NCBI GenBank assembly: GCA_035637595.1
Contig: DASPWW010000110.1
Span: 1 to 54,925, forward strand
Direction of reading: 5' to 3'
Length of the DNA: 54,925 nt
Source: DASPWW01 sp035637595
GTDB lineage: Bacteria > Actinomycetota > Thermoleophilia > Solirubrobacterales > 70-9
Under the pieces are notes generated by a model. The model saw only the letters and a list, made by a program, of their open reading frames with translations, was not told where the DNA came from and made no database searches. How positions within the stretch are numbered: the stretch's first letter is position 1; every line of letters begins with the position of its first letter. Below, in pieces: positions 45,526-54,235 of this stretch. Position numbers and translations under genes: made by a program.

Positions 45526-45762
45526 TCAGTAGCGCGGGGGCGGGGGCTCGCGCGTCGCGTACGGGTCCGCCGCGTAGGGCTCGCCCGGGTAGCGCCGCCG
45601 CGCCGCGAGCGTCATGAAGGTCCCGACCACCAGGCCGATCGCTCCGGCCAGCATCAGGATCAGCCCCACGACCGAGAGATCCACGCCCTCGATCGAGTCC
45701 GCGACGGCATAGCGCAGGATCGCGCCGAGCGCCAGCAGGAATACTGAGCTTCCAATGGTCAT
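45526..45762 (-). CDS. DUF6458 small membrane protein
   Basis: 78 residues. Two membrane helices (IGSSVFLLALGAILRYAV and VVGLILMLAGAIGLVVGTF) and a proline-rich tail fit the actinobacterial DUF6458 family of unknown function. It is convergent with the glycosyltransferase-like gene 9 bases away. It is probably monocistronic. Confidence 0.82.
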   Translation of the reverse strand: MTIGSSVFLLALGAILRYAVADSIEGVDLSVVGLILMLAGAIGLVVGTFMTLAARRRYPGEPYAADPYATREPPPPRY

Positions 45763-45837
45763 CGCCTGGGGCGGTTACCCGTTCGATCGACCGCGAAACG
45801 GGCCGGGCCTCGGAGGCTGGACGCCTGTTTGAGGCGC

Positions 45838-47022
45838 TCAGGCCTCCCCGCCCGTCTCCCTCCTCAGCTCCGCCCGCAGCCGCTTGCGCTCCTCGTTGAC
45901 CTGCTCCAGCGCGGCCTTCTGCCTTTGCTGCCAGCGGGTGACCACCGCGACCCCTGTGAGGCTGAAGAGAACCAGCGCGGCAACCATGATCCAGAAGCCC
46001 CAGTGCTCGGTCTCGCCGGGGACCCAGGTGTTGGCGCCGTAGAAGCCCACGATCAGGGTCGGGATCAGGAACGCGGCGGCGATGATCTCGATGCGCCGCT
46101 GCACGCTCTCGGAGCGATCGCGCTGCTCCTCGGCCTGCTTGGCGTGAAGGACGCCGAACGACGTGCGCAGCGTCTTGCCCAGCTCGCGCAGGTTGTCGAG
46201 CGCGGAGTCGATCTTGTCGTCGAGCTGCTTGACGCCCTCGCGGTCGGTGCACGGCAGCCAGGCGCGGCCGATGTCGCTGGTCACGCCGCCGGGGTTCAGC
46301 GGCACGAGCCAGTCGCGAAACACAGCCATCTCGCCCCACAGCAGCGGCAGGGCGGTCGGGTCGTAGCGGTCCTCGACGTAGAGGCTCAGCTCCCAGTCCT
46401 CGAGCCAGTGATAAAGCTCGCGATGCGCCGGCGCGTAGCTCAACGCCAGCTCGTACATCACGAGCAGGCCGAGGTCCCCGGCGCTCTCGCCCTGGCCCTC
46501 CGTCCAGCGCTCGACGACGGCATCGCGAACGTCGGCGCCCGATCCGGCCCCGCCCTCGTCGCCGATCTTCTTGGCGCCCAGGAAGGCGCGGCTGGGGTGC
46601 CAACACGTCACGAGCCACTCCTTCGTTGCCAGCAGCTCGACGGGCTGGAAGACCAGCGCACCCGGGCCACGGCCGGTGCCGCGCTCGCCGTATTCGGAGT
46701 CGGGGCGTCTCGTCTCGACCGTGAACGTCGAGGCGAGGCGCACGGCACCGGCGGCGTAGCGCCTGCCGGCGGGCTGGTCGTCGGGGGTCAGCAGATCGCC
46801 GACCATCTCGGCGGTCAACCCCGGACACGCAGGCTCGAGCAGCGTCGCGACTTCGCCCGTCCGGTCGCGACTGATCTCGCCGTCGAGGTCTATCCAATGC
46901 ACCCCGGTCGCGCCGGGCACGGCGGCGAGCGCAACCTCCTGGGGCGCCCGCCCCGGCCGCCACCGCGTCACCGACCTCACCTCCGCGGGCCCTGTGCGCG
47001 GCGGAGCCTCAGTCGTGGCCAT
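45838..47022 (-). CDS. CorA-family divalent cation transporter with GAN instead of GMN
   Basis: 394 residues. A large cytosolic N-terminal domain (about 1-300) ends in a long helix, followed by two C-terminal membrane helices. The loop after the first helix reads FYGANTWVPG (327-336) where CorA has YGMN; the selectivity-filter GMN is thus GAN. CorA proteins form pentamers that pass Mg2+ or Co2+, and variants may carry Zn2+ or act in efflux. The ion is not predictable. A Glu/Arg-rich tail follows. It is divergent from the GGDEF-EAL gene. Confidence 0.82.
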   Translation of the reverse strand: MATTEAPPRTGPAEVRSVTRWRPGRAPQEVALAAVPGATGVHWIDLDGEISRDRTGEVATLLEPACPGLTAEMVGDLLTPDDQPAGRRYAAGAVRLASTFTVETRRPDSEYGERGTGRGPGALVFQPVELLATKEWLVTCWHPSRAFLGAKKIGDEGGAGSGADVRDAVVERWTEGQGESAGDLGLLVMYELALSYAPAHRELYHWLEDWELSLYVEDRYDPTALPLLWGEMAVFRDWLVPLNPGGVTSDIGRAWLPCTDREGVKQLDDKIDSALDNLRELGKTLRTSFGVLHAKQAEEQRDRSESVQRRIEIIAAAFLIPTLIVGFYGANTWVPGETEHWGFWIMVAALVLFSLTGVAVVTRWQQRQKAALEQVNEERKRLRAELRRETGGEA

Positions 47023-47087
47023 CGCGAGCCCTGGTGCGCTGCCTCATGCAAGCGCGAATCTACCCCTTTACCTTGAGGTGGCCTTCC

Positions 47088-47116
47088 CGTTACTGTCGTA
47101 ACGAGCGGCGCCGCTC
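47088..47116. promoter_or_regulatory. Adjacent palindromes in the corA / GGDEF-EAL gap
   Basis: CGTTAC-TGTC-GTAACG (47088-47103) abuts the perfect palindrome GAGCGGCGCCGCTC (47103-47116). They lie in the 282-base divergent gap and could be a regulator operator or an RNA hairpin. The rest of the gap holds a minus-strand TAGATT-like -10 near 47060 and the open frame leading into the GGDEF gene. Confidence 0.35.
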
Positions 47117-47304
47117 GGTAGGCACCCCTGCCCCCAGGCGACAACGGTCGTTGAACGGAATCGAGGCCGCGGACGGACACAGCGACGGACAAGCTGCTCG
47201 ACAGGATTCGCTGGCAGAGCGGTGAGCCCGCCCCGTCGGCTGGCCGCGACCGCGCGACGATCGCGCGCACGTTCATCTACCTCTACGGGCTCGGCGGGGC
47301 GCTG

Positions 47305-49563
47305 GTGCTGCTGACGCTCGCGCTGCCCCACGACCCCGATCGCTGGGTTCCGGGGATCGCTGCCCCGGCGATCGCGGCCTTCGGCGTCGCCGGGCTGCTG
47401 CTGTGGCGCTTCGACCGCCTGCCCATGCGCGTCTTCCACGCGCTGCCGTTCGCCGGCACCATGCTTGTGACGTCGGTCGTTGCGTCGGGCGGCGCCGACA
47501 CGCTCACCGCCTACGCGATGCTCTACTTCTGGGTCGCGGTCTCGGCGTTCTCCTTCTTCAGCGTCCGGGAGGGGATGGCCAACCTGGCGCTCGTCGGCGT
47601 CAGCTTCGCAATCGCGCTGTCGCTGCGCGAGGACCAGACGGTCGGCGAGCTGGGTTGGCTGATGGCGCTCGGGACGCTGACCGTCACCGGACTCCTGCTC
47701 GCCGCGCTTCGCCACCGCGTCGACCGGCTGTCGGCAAAGCTTCGTCACCGCGTCGCCGCCCAGGAGGTGATCGCCGAGGTCGGCAAGCGGGCGCTTGCGG
47801 GCTATGAGCCCACCGACCTCTTCGACTGGACCGTGCGCGCCGTCGCCCACACGCTGGAGGTCGAGAGCGTCGGGATCTTCAAGCTGCTTCCGAACGGGAG
47901 GGAGCTGGTGCTGCGCTCGGGCTGGTGGTGGCGCGAGGGGATGGTCGGAAGCGCCGTCGTCCCGGCCACCGACCCGCTGCTCGGCCCCGCGCTAGGCGCC
48001 CATGACGCGGTGATCCAGGAGCGCCTCGCGGCCGACCCCGAGGGCGTCGGCCTGATTCCCGAGCACGAGATCGCCAGCGCCGTCGCGGTCCGGATCGCGG
48101 CACCCAACGCTCGCTTCGGCGTCCTCGCGGCGTGCTCGCGGGCGGAGCGCTCGTACAGCGACGAGGACGCCCACTTCCTCCAGGCCGTCGCCAACGTTCT
48201 CTCCGACGCGATCGGGCGCCGCCGCGCCGAGGAGGAGATGCGCCACCAGTCGCTGCACGACCCGCTCACCGGGCGGCCCAACCGCGGCCTGTTCCTCGAT
48301 CGCCTCAATGAGGCGCTGATCCGCGCCCACGCCGAGCGCACCCGGCTCGCTGTGTTCTTCGTCGACATCGACGACTTCAAGCTGATCAACGACGGCGCTG
48401 GCCAGGATGCCGGCGACGAGCTGTTGCGCGCGTTCCCATCGCGGCTTCGCAGCGCCCTGGTGATGGCCGACACCGTGGCGAGGCTCGGCGCCGACGAGTT
48501 CGCCGTCCTTTGCGAGGGGGTTCGCGACGATCGCCAGGCGATCGGGATCGCCGAGCGCCTGCTCGGCACGCTCGAGGATCCGTTCGAGATCAAGCGCGAG
48601 CACTACCGCGTCTCGGCGAGCATCGGCGTCGCGCTCTCCGGTGTCGCCGTCGAGAGCGCCCACGACGTCTTCGCCCAGGCCGAGGCCGCGATGTACCGGG
48701 CCAAGGACCGGAATCGGGGCGGCTACGAGGTCTTCGACGAGGAGCTGCGGCGCCGCATGCGGGCCCGGCTCGACTTCGAGAACGCCCTGCGCGCCGCCCC
48801 CCGGAGCGGCGAGCTTCACCTCGCCTTCCAGCCGATCGTGCGCCTCGACGACGCCAGCGTGCGCGGCTGCGAGGCGCTGCTGCGCTGGAACCACTCCGGC
48901 CTCGGGCCCGTGTCGCCCCTGGAGTTCATCCCGGTAGCCGAGCAGACCGGGGCGATCATCCCGATCGGCGAGTGGGTGCTCGACGAAGCCTGCCGCCAGA
49001 TCACATGGTGGCGGGAGGAGTACGGCGACGACGCTCCGGTTCCGCTCCATATCAACGTCTCTGCGCGGGAGCTGGCCCAGGCCGACTTCGCGGACCGCGT
49101 CGAGAAGGCGCTGCTCGACGCCGGGATCGGCCCCGGTGAGATCGCCTTCGAGGTCACCGAGAGCGCGCTGCTCGCGAGCGCCGACCACGCCGCAAGCACG
49201 CTCGAGCGGCTCCGGGGGCTCGGGGCCCTGGTCGTGCTCGACGACTTCGGCACCGGCTACTCGTCGCTCAGCCATCTCAAGGCGTTCCCGCTCGACGTCG
49301 TCAAGGTGGATCGGATGTTCATCTCGCACCTCACCTCCGAGCCGACCGATGCCGCGATCGTGGCCGCCGTGCTCGGGATGGCCGAGGCCTTCGACCTCGA
49401 GGTCGTCGCCGAGGGCATCGAGACGCAGGACGTCGCCGAGCGGCTGCGGGACATGGGCTGCCGGCTCGGCCAGGGCTACCACTTCGGTCGCCCCGGCTCC
49501 GTCGATGAGGTGCTGCCGCTGCGCGGTGGGAACGGGTCGTCGCGCCTGCGGCCCGCCGAGTAG
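47305..49563 (+). CDS. Membrane GAF-GGDEF-EAL protein with degenerate GGDEF (GADEF)
   Basis: 752 residues from GTG 47305, but the open frame continues upstream to 47155. That region encodes a DKLLDRIRWQSG-like start and the first helix TFIYLYGLGGALVL, with no ATG, GTG or TTG (ACG 47185 is a candidate). Membrane helices precede a GAF domain (about 150-300), a GGDEF domain with GADEF at 395-399 and no RxxD inhibitory site, and an EAL domain with EALLRW, TES, DDFGTGYSSL and AEGIE intact. Cyclic-di-GMP hydrolysis is thus likely; synthesis is doubtful. Confidence 0.85.
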   Translation: MLLTLALPHDPDRWVPGIAAPAIAAFGVAGLLLWRFDRLPMRVFHALPFAGTMLVTSVVASGGADTLTAYAMLYFWVAVSAFSFFSVREGMANLALVGVSFAIALSLREDQTVGELGWLMALGTLTVTGLLLAALRHRVDRLSAKLRHRVAAQEVIAEVGKRALAGYEPTDLFDWTVRAVAHTLEVESVGIFKLLPNGRELVLRSGWWWREGMVGSAVVPATDPLLGPALGAHDAVIQERLAADPEGVGLIPEHEIASAVAVRIAAPNARFGVLAACSRAERSYSDEDAHFLQAVANVLSDAIGRRRAEEEMRHQSLHDPLTGRPNRGLFLDRLNEALIRAHAERTRLAVFFVDIDDFKLINDGAGQDAGDELLRAFPSRLRSALVMADTVARLGADEFAVLCEGVRDDRQAIGIAERLLGTLEDPFEIKREHYRVSASIGVALSGVAVESAHDVFAQAEAAMYRAKDRNRGGYEVFDEELRRRMRARLDFENALRAAPRSGELHLAFQPIVRLDDASVRGCEALLRWNHSGLGPVSPLEFIPVAEQTGAIIPIGEWVLDEACRQITWWREEYGDDAPVPLHINVSARELAQADFADRVEKALLDAGIGPGEIAFEVTESALLASADHAASTLERLRGLGALVVLDDFGTGYSSLSHLKAFPLDVVKVDRMFISHLTSEPTDAAIVAAVLGMAEAFDLEVVAEGIETQDVAERLRDMGCRLGQGYHFGRPGSVDEVLPLRGGNGSSRLRPAE

Positions 49564-49605
49564 CGAGCCGCTTCGTCTCAGTCGATCTCGCCCGACCGAC
49601 CTTGT

Positions 49606-50013
49606 TCAGCCGCCGCTCTCGACGCCGGTGGCGCGCAGCGCCTCGCCGCGGTCGGCGTAGACGTCGAGGCGGATCGCCTTGGCGCCCTCCACGGTCCACA
49701 CCTGGACGAGCTCGAACGTGTTCGGCTCGCCCGTCCCCTTGGCCCGGCCGTGCAACTTCAGCGGCACGACCACCTGCTCGCCGGCGTCGATGAGCTCGAG
49801 CGGCTCGACCCGGAAGTCATCGAAGTTCTCGTAGAAGATCCCCAGCACCTCGCGCACCCCCCCGTGCCCGTGGAAGACGCGCGCCTCGCGCGTGAATTGC
49901 TCCCACATCCGCCACTCGATGTCGCGGTGCATGTAGTCGAGGATCGCCTCCACGCCGCCTCGGTTGAAGGCCTCATATCCGCGCCGCGCGATCTCGACGT
50001 TCTGCGCCGACAT
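49606..50013 (-). CDS. SnoaL/NTF2-like protein
   Basis: 135 residues from ATG 50013. It has the SnoaL-like pattern of small polyketide cyclase or limonene-epoxide-hydrolase relatives: RRGYEAFNRGGVEAILDYMH at the start, DIEWRMWE, HGGVREVLGIFYENF and RVEPLELIDAGEQVVV, then a final VWTVEGAKAIRLDVY strand. These proteins bind or isomerise small hydrophobic molecules; a specific role cannot be read from the sequence. It converges with the GGDEF-EAL gene at 49563. Confidence 0.8.
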   Translation of the reverse strand: MSAQNVEIARRGYEAFNRGGVEAILDYMHRDIEWRMWEQFTREARVFHGHGGVREVLGIFYENFDDFRVEPLELIDAGEQVVVPLKLHGRAKGTGEPNTFELVQVWTVEGAKAIRLDVYADRGEALRATGVESGG

Positions 50014-50057
50014 GGGACGAGTATCGGTGGGTCGGGCGGCTAGCGCAACGCGCGAGC

Positions 50058-50282
50058 CTACGCGGCCCTGCGCTGCGTCAGCTCGGCGTCGACCGGCGGC
50101 GCTGGCTGACGCGACGCCATGCGATGCCAATCGAGCGGTACGAATCCGCTCACGCGCGCGGTGCTCGTGGTGCGATCGCCGTTGGCGGACCGGCGCTCGG
50201 CGATGCACCGAGCGGGCGCGACCGCGCCGACCAGCAGGCCTACCAGCAGCGCGGCTGCGATCGCTATCTCGACAATCGGCAT
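50058..50282 (-). CDS. Small membrane protein
   Basis: 74 residues. One hydrophobic N-terminal helix (IVEIAIAAALLVGLLVGAVA) and a basic, proline-containing tail. An AAGGAG lies 4 bases before ATG 50282, which supports translation although the spacing is short. No family recognised. It sits just downstream of a coiled-coil gene on the same strand, with a hairpin-rich gap between them. Confidence 0.45.
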   Translation of the reverse strand: MPIVEIAIAAALLVGLLVGAVAPARCIAERRSANGDRTTSTARVSGFVPLDWHRMASRQPAPPVDAELTQRRAA

Positions 50283-50312
50283 GGCTCTCCTTGCCTCCGA
50301 TCGACTTCTATC

Positions 50313-50367
50313 TGCGCACCCGGATGGAGTCCGGGCGACGCAAGCCTGTTACCGCCGACTTTGCGGT
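50313..50367. promoter_or_regulatory. Two stacked hairpins between small minus-strand genes
   Basis: TGCG...CCCGGA-TGGAG-TCCGGG...CGCA (50313-50342) and ACCGC-CGACTTT-GCGGT (50351-50367) are adjacent stem-loops in a 93-base gap. They may be a processed or regulatory leader for the gene at 50282, or a terminator for the one at 50376. Confidence 0.35.
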
Positions 50368-50375
50368 CTAAATGC

Positions 50376-50741
50376 CTAGCGGCGAGGCTCTGGATCCTCC
50401 GCTCGCCGGCCCTCGCGCGAGCGGCGCCGGAAAAGGCCTCCGCCGCGGCCGGGCCGCACCTTCTCGGCCTGCTTGGCGTGACGCTCGGCCTCGCGCTGGG
50501 CAAGATCGGCCTTGCGGGAGCGCTCCTCGGCTTCGGCTGCCTGGCGGCGGGCACGAGCCTCCTGTTCGTCGGCGCCGGCGCGTTCCCTCTCTGCGACGGC
50601 ACGATGATGCTGCGCGCGCCCCTCGAGCTCGCGCGCCTTGTGGGCTCGCTTCTCGCGGCTCTGGCGGCTCAGGACCGCCGCGATGATCGCGACGACGATG
50701 ATCGCTCCGACGACGATGGCGATGATCGCGATGGTGCTCAT
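50376..50741 (-). CDS. Membrane-anchored coiled-coil protein
   Basis: 121 residues. One N-terminal helix (IAIIAIVVGAIIVVAIIAAVL) is followed by a long Ala/Glu/Arg/Gln-rich helix (REKRAHKARELEGRAQ onward) that should form a coiled coil, ending in a basic Gly/Arg tail. A strong GGAGGAG SD precedes ATG 50741, so the gene is real. Function unknown. It is divergent from the GGDEF-EAL gene at 50885. Confidence 0.65.
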   Translation of the reverse strand: MSTIAIIAIVVGAIIVVAIIAAVLSRQSREKRAHKARELEGRAQHHRAVAERERAGADEQEARARRQAAEAEERSRKADLAQREAERHAKQAEKVRPGRGGGLFRRRSREGRRAEDPEPRR

Positions 50742-50884
50742 GCTCTCCTCCTATTCCCGTCAGTACGTCCTTGCGCAGCGGTAGCTACCCGAAATCCGGT
50801 CCTTTAACCGCCCGGGCTCCGCTGCCGATATGGGTGGGGACGCCGACGCTCGTGGGAGCCGGCGCCACGACAAGGAAGTACGTG

Positions 50885-53296
50885 ATGCCATCAACCCCTG
50901 GAGCAGACGCCATCGCCGAACGGCAGATCGCCTTCCGGCTGGCGAGCACACGCGTCGGGATGGCGCTGACCGCGATGGCGTCCGTCGGCAGCGCCGCCTA
51001 CGCCCTGACCACCTGGAACGATCCCAACCGCTCCGCGCTGCTGATCCTCGCCGCGGTGGCGATGGTGACCGTGCCGTTGATCTGGGCGCTGCCGCGCGAG
51101 CGCATCATCCGAAGCCGCTGGCGCGAAGCGTTCTTCGTGGTCTGGACCGCCCTGCTGCTCATCTGCATCGCCGTGGCGACCGCCGCCGACGGGGGCCTCG
51201 CGAGCCCCTACCGCGCCCTGTTCATCCTGCCGATCCTGTTCGCCGGGCTCTCCTACCCGCAATCCGGCGTCGTCGTGACCGGAGCGCTGGCGGTGCTCGC
51301 CTACGCGATCGTTACCGCGACCCATTCCGGCGCCGAGCTCGCGGAGACCTTCGTCGGCTTTACGCTCATCTGTGGTGCGCTGATGTGTGCGTGGCAGGCG
51401 CGCAACCGGCTCGGCCAGGAGAGGGAGCTGATCGCGACCGCCGACGCGCTGCGCCAAAGCGAGGCGACCACGCGCCTGCGCGAGGCCCAGCAGGAGGAGA
51501 TCGCGAGCTTCGGACAGCGAGCGCTCGCCGGCGAGCCCCTCGAGACCCTGATGCGCGACGCCGTGACGACGGTCACGCGGGTGCTCGATGTGGAGATTGC
51601 GGCCATCCTCGAGCTACGGGAGGGTGGCGAGGAGCTCGTGATCCGGGTCGCCGACGGCCTGCCGGCCGAGGCAATGGGCCACGCGACGGTGCCCGCGGGC
51701 GATCGCTCACAGAGCGGCTACACGCTGATCACCGGACGCCCCGTGGTGGTCGACGACTGGACCCGCGAGGAGCGCTTCGAGAAGTCGCAGGTACTGGCCG
51801 ATCTCGGCGCAGTCTCGGGCGTGACGGTGCTGATCAGGGGCCGCGGCGAACCGTTCGGGGTCATCGGCCTGCAGTCGATGAGGCGCCGTCGCTTCGGGGA
51901 GGACTCGGTCAGCTTCCTGCAGTCGATCGCTACCGCCCTCGCCAACGCGATCGAACGCCGCGCCGACGAGGAGGACGCGCGCGAGCGCGCGCTCCACGAC
52001 CCGCTCACATGGCTGCCGAACCGGGCGCTGTTCGCCGATCACCTGGCCACGGCGCTGGCGCGCCAGGAGCGTCGTGGCAACTGGGCGGCGGTCATCTTTC
52101 TCGACCTCGACCGTTTCAAGCTCGTAAACGACGGCCTCGGCCACCAGGCCGGCGACGATCTGCTCAAGATGGTCGCGCCGCGGCTCAAAGAGGCGCTGCG
52201 CCCCGGCGACGTCGTCGCGCGGTTCGGCGGCGACGAGTTCGCGGTGCTGCTCGACGACATCACCAGCGAGCGCGCGGCGACGCGAGTCGCGGAACGCATC
52301 GCGGCGTCGTTGAGTCAGCCGTTCGTGCTCCACGGTCGCGAGCATTTCGTGACGGCGAGCATGGGGATCGCCCTTGGCTCGTCCACCGGGCAGTCAGAGA
52401 TGCTGATCCGCGATGCCGACGCGGCCATGTATCGCGCCAAGGAGCTGGGCCGGGCGCGCTACGAGATCTTCGACCAGGAGATGCGCTTCCGACTCGCCGA
52501 GCGGCTGCGGATCGAAAACGAGCTGCGCTCCGGCATCGATCACGGTGAGCTCGTCCTCCACTACCAGCCGATCATCTCATTGAGCAGCGGCGAGGTCGCG
52601 GGTGCCGAGGCGCTGGTTCGCTGGGAGCACCCCGAGCGCGGCCTGTTGCTGCCGGGGGAGTTCATCGACGTCGCTGAGGAATCGGGGCTCATTCGCCCGA
52701 TGGGCCGCTGGGTCCTGGAGGAGGCGTGCCGGCAGGCCGCCGTGTGGCAGAACGCGGCACCTGACGCTCCCCCGCTCGGCATCGCGATCAACGTCTCGGC
52801 GCGCCAGCTCTCCGACCCGGGGTTTCCCCATCTGGTGAGGTTGACCCTGGAGTCGGCCGGGATCGAGCCGGTGTCGCTCAGCCTCGAGCTGACCGAGAGC
52901 TTGGTGATGGATCAGCACCGCGCCTCGCTGGGCGCGCTGCGGGCACTGCACGAGCTCGGGGTGAGGCTGGCGCTCGACGACTTCGGCACCGGCTACTCGT
53001 CGCTGGCGTATCTCAAGCGCCTGCCGCTCAACCTGCTCAAGCTCGACCGCCGCTTCATCTCGCGGCTTGGCACCGAGACCGACGACGCGATCGTCCGCGC
53101 GGTCGTAGCGCTGGGTCAGAGCCACGACCTCGGGATCGTCGCGGAGGGCGTCGAGACCGCGGAGCAGCTCGAAATCGTGACCGCGCTCGGCTGCCAGTAC
53201 GCGCAGGGCTTCTACTTCAGCCGCCCGGTGGACCGCACGCAGTTCGGCGACCTGATGCGCGATCCCGAGCGGATCAGGGCCCGGATGGGTCTGTAG
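50885..53296 (+). CDS. Membrane GAF-GGDEF-EAL protein with intact catalytic motifs
   Basis: 803 residues from ATG 50885, preceded by AAGGAAG. An N-terminal sensory block has about six membrane helices (to residue 180), then a GAF domain (about 230-370), a GGDEF domain with GGDEF at 448-452 and the inhibitory I-site RPGD at 439-442, and an EAL domain with EALVRW, TESL, DDFGTGYSSL, KLDRRFI and AEGVE. Both c-di-GMP synthesis and hydrolysis look possible, so it may switch. It is close to another GGDEF-EAL gene at 47305 with the same layout but a degenerate GGDEF. Confidence 0.9.
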   Translation: MPSTPGADAIAERQIAFRLASTRVGMALTAMASVGSAAYALTTWNDPNRSALLILAAVAMVTVPLIWALPRERIIRSRWREAFFVVWTALLLICIAVATAADGGLASPYRALFILPILFAGLSYPQSGVVVTGALAVLAYAIVTATHSGAELAETFVGFTLICGALMCAWQARNRLGQERELIATADALRQSEATTRLREAQQEEIASFGQRALAGEPLETLMRDAVTTVTRVLDVEIAAILELREGGEELVIRVADGLPAEAMGHATVPAGDRSQSGYTLITGRPVVVDDWTREERFEKSQVLADLGAVSGVTVLIRGRGEPFGVIGLQSMRRRRFGEDSVSFLQSIATALANAIERRADEEDARERALHDPLTWLPNRALFADHLATALARQERRGNWAAVIFLDLDRFKLVNDGLGHQAGDDLLKMVAPRLKEALRPGDVVARFGGDEFAVLLDDITSERAATRVAERIAASLSQPFVLHGREHFVTASMGIALGSSTGQSEMLIRDADAAMYRAKELGRARYEIFDQEMRFRLAERLRIENELRSGIDHGELVLHYQPIISLSSGEVAGAEALVRWEHPERGLLLPGEFIDVAEESGLIRPMGRWVLEEACRQAAVWQNAAPDAPPLGIAINVSARQLSDPGFPHLVRLTLESAGIEPVSLSLELTESLVMDQHRASLGALRALHELGVRLALDDFGTGYSSLAYLKRLPLNLLKLDRRFISRLGTETDDAIVRAVVALGQSHDLGIVAEGVETAEQLEIVTALGCQYAQGFYFSRPVDRTQFGDLMRDPERIRARMGL

Positions 53297-53324
53297 TCGC
53301 GCGTCCCCGGACGGGGGCGGGCGG

Positions 53325-54110
53325 TCAGGGTTCGTCGGTCGGCACGATCAGCTGCTCGATCGACTCGGCGAGGCCGTCGGGCCCCACCACGACGAGCACC
53401 GCGTTGACCCACACGTCCTCGTCCGCGGTCTCGAGGCGGAGCGGCATCTGGGTGAGGAAGCGCTCCAGCGCCTGCTCGCGCCGCGCCCCGATCACGCCGG
53501 CGCGAGAGCCGGTCATCCCCGCGTCGGAGATGTAGGCGGTCCCGCCCGGGAGCACCCGGGCGTCGGCGGTCGGGACGTGGGTGTGGGTGCCGAGGCAGGC
53601 GGCGACGCGACCGTCGAGATGCCATCCCATGGCCACCTTCTCGCTGGTCAGCTCACAGTGGAAATCGACGATCACCGCGTCGGCGCCCTCGTCGGCGAGC
53701 TTGCGAAGACGCGCGTCGGCCTCGGCGAACGGCGTCCGCGCGACCTCGAGGTAGAGCTGACCGCTCAGATTGAGCACGCCGACCCGGCGCTCACCGACGT
53801 CGACGACCGTGTGGCCGCGGCCCGGATTCGACATCGGGTAGTTCGCGGGGCGGACCACGCGGTCGGTGCGGTCGAGGAATTCGTAGACCTCGCGGTGGCG
53901 GTAGACGTGGTTGCCGGTCGTGATCACGTCGACGCCGAGGTCGAACAGCTCCTTCGCCGTCCCGGCGGTGATCCCGACGCCGCCCGCAGCGTTCTCGCCA
54001 TTGGCGATCACGAAATCCGGCGAATGGCGCTCGCGAATCTGCGGCATCGCCCGGGCGAGCCCCGCCCGCCCCGGCTTGCCGACGATGTCGCCGATGAACA
54101 GGACCCGCAT
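53325..54110 (-). CDS. ymdB: YmdB-family metallophosphoesterase
   Basis: 261 residues from ATG 54110, matching the family length. All metal ligands of YmdB are present at the expected places: Asp8, Glu39, Asn40, Asn67, His68, His151, His176 and His178 (GDIVGKPGR, NGENAAGG, TTGNHVY, DFHCELTSEK, GTHTHVPT). YmdB hydrolyses 2',3'-cyclic nucleotides in other bacteria and affects biofilm or motility. It is convergent with the GGDEF-EAL gene, ending 28 bases from it, and divergent from the ABC gene at 54236. Confidence 0.92.
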   Translation of the reverse strand: MRVLFIGDIVGKPGRAGLARAMPQIRERHSPDFVIANGENAAGGVGITAGTAKELFDLGVDVITTGNHVYRHREVYEFLDRTDRVVRPANYPMSNPGRGHTVVDVGERRVGVLNLSGQLYLEVARTPFAEADARLRKLADEGADAVIVDFHCELTSEKVAMGWHLDGRVAACLGTHTHVPTADARVLPGGTAYISDAGMTGSRAGVIGARREQALERFLTQMPLRLETADEDVWVNAVLVVVGPDGLAESIEQLIVPTDEP

Positions 54111-54221
54111 GCGCGGCGCAGCGTACTCGCCCGTGCGCCGGCCGACCTCCATGGGAGGTCGCTGGTCGGGATGAGCGCAGCGGCACGAACGGCGCCTGAA
54201 TCGGCGCTTAGGTGCAACGAC

Positions 54222-54227
54222 TAGCGT
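54222..54227 (+). promoter_or_regulatory. -10 element of a probable leaderless promoter (ABC gene)
   Basis: TAGCGT ends 8 bases before GTG 54236, with no SD between. This is another leaderless-type arrangement. Confidence 0.4.
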
Positions 54228-54235
54228 TCCCGCTC

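Noticed and set aside
45365..46963. 532-codon minus-strand frame covering DUF6458 and the CorA gene
   Set aside because: It is an Arg-rich out-of-frame reading of the CorA gene; the CorA frame has the correct domain and length.
50313..50367. Cyclic-di-GMP riboswitch (GEMM)
   Set aside because: The conserved 5' GGCAnACC and tetraloop-receptor layout are not present in either orientation. Kept only as an unassigned hairpin pair.
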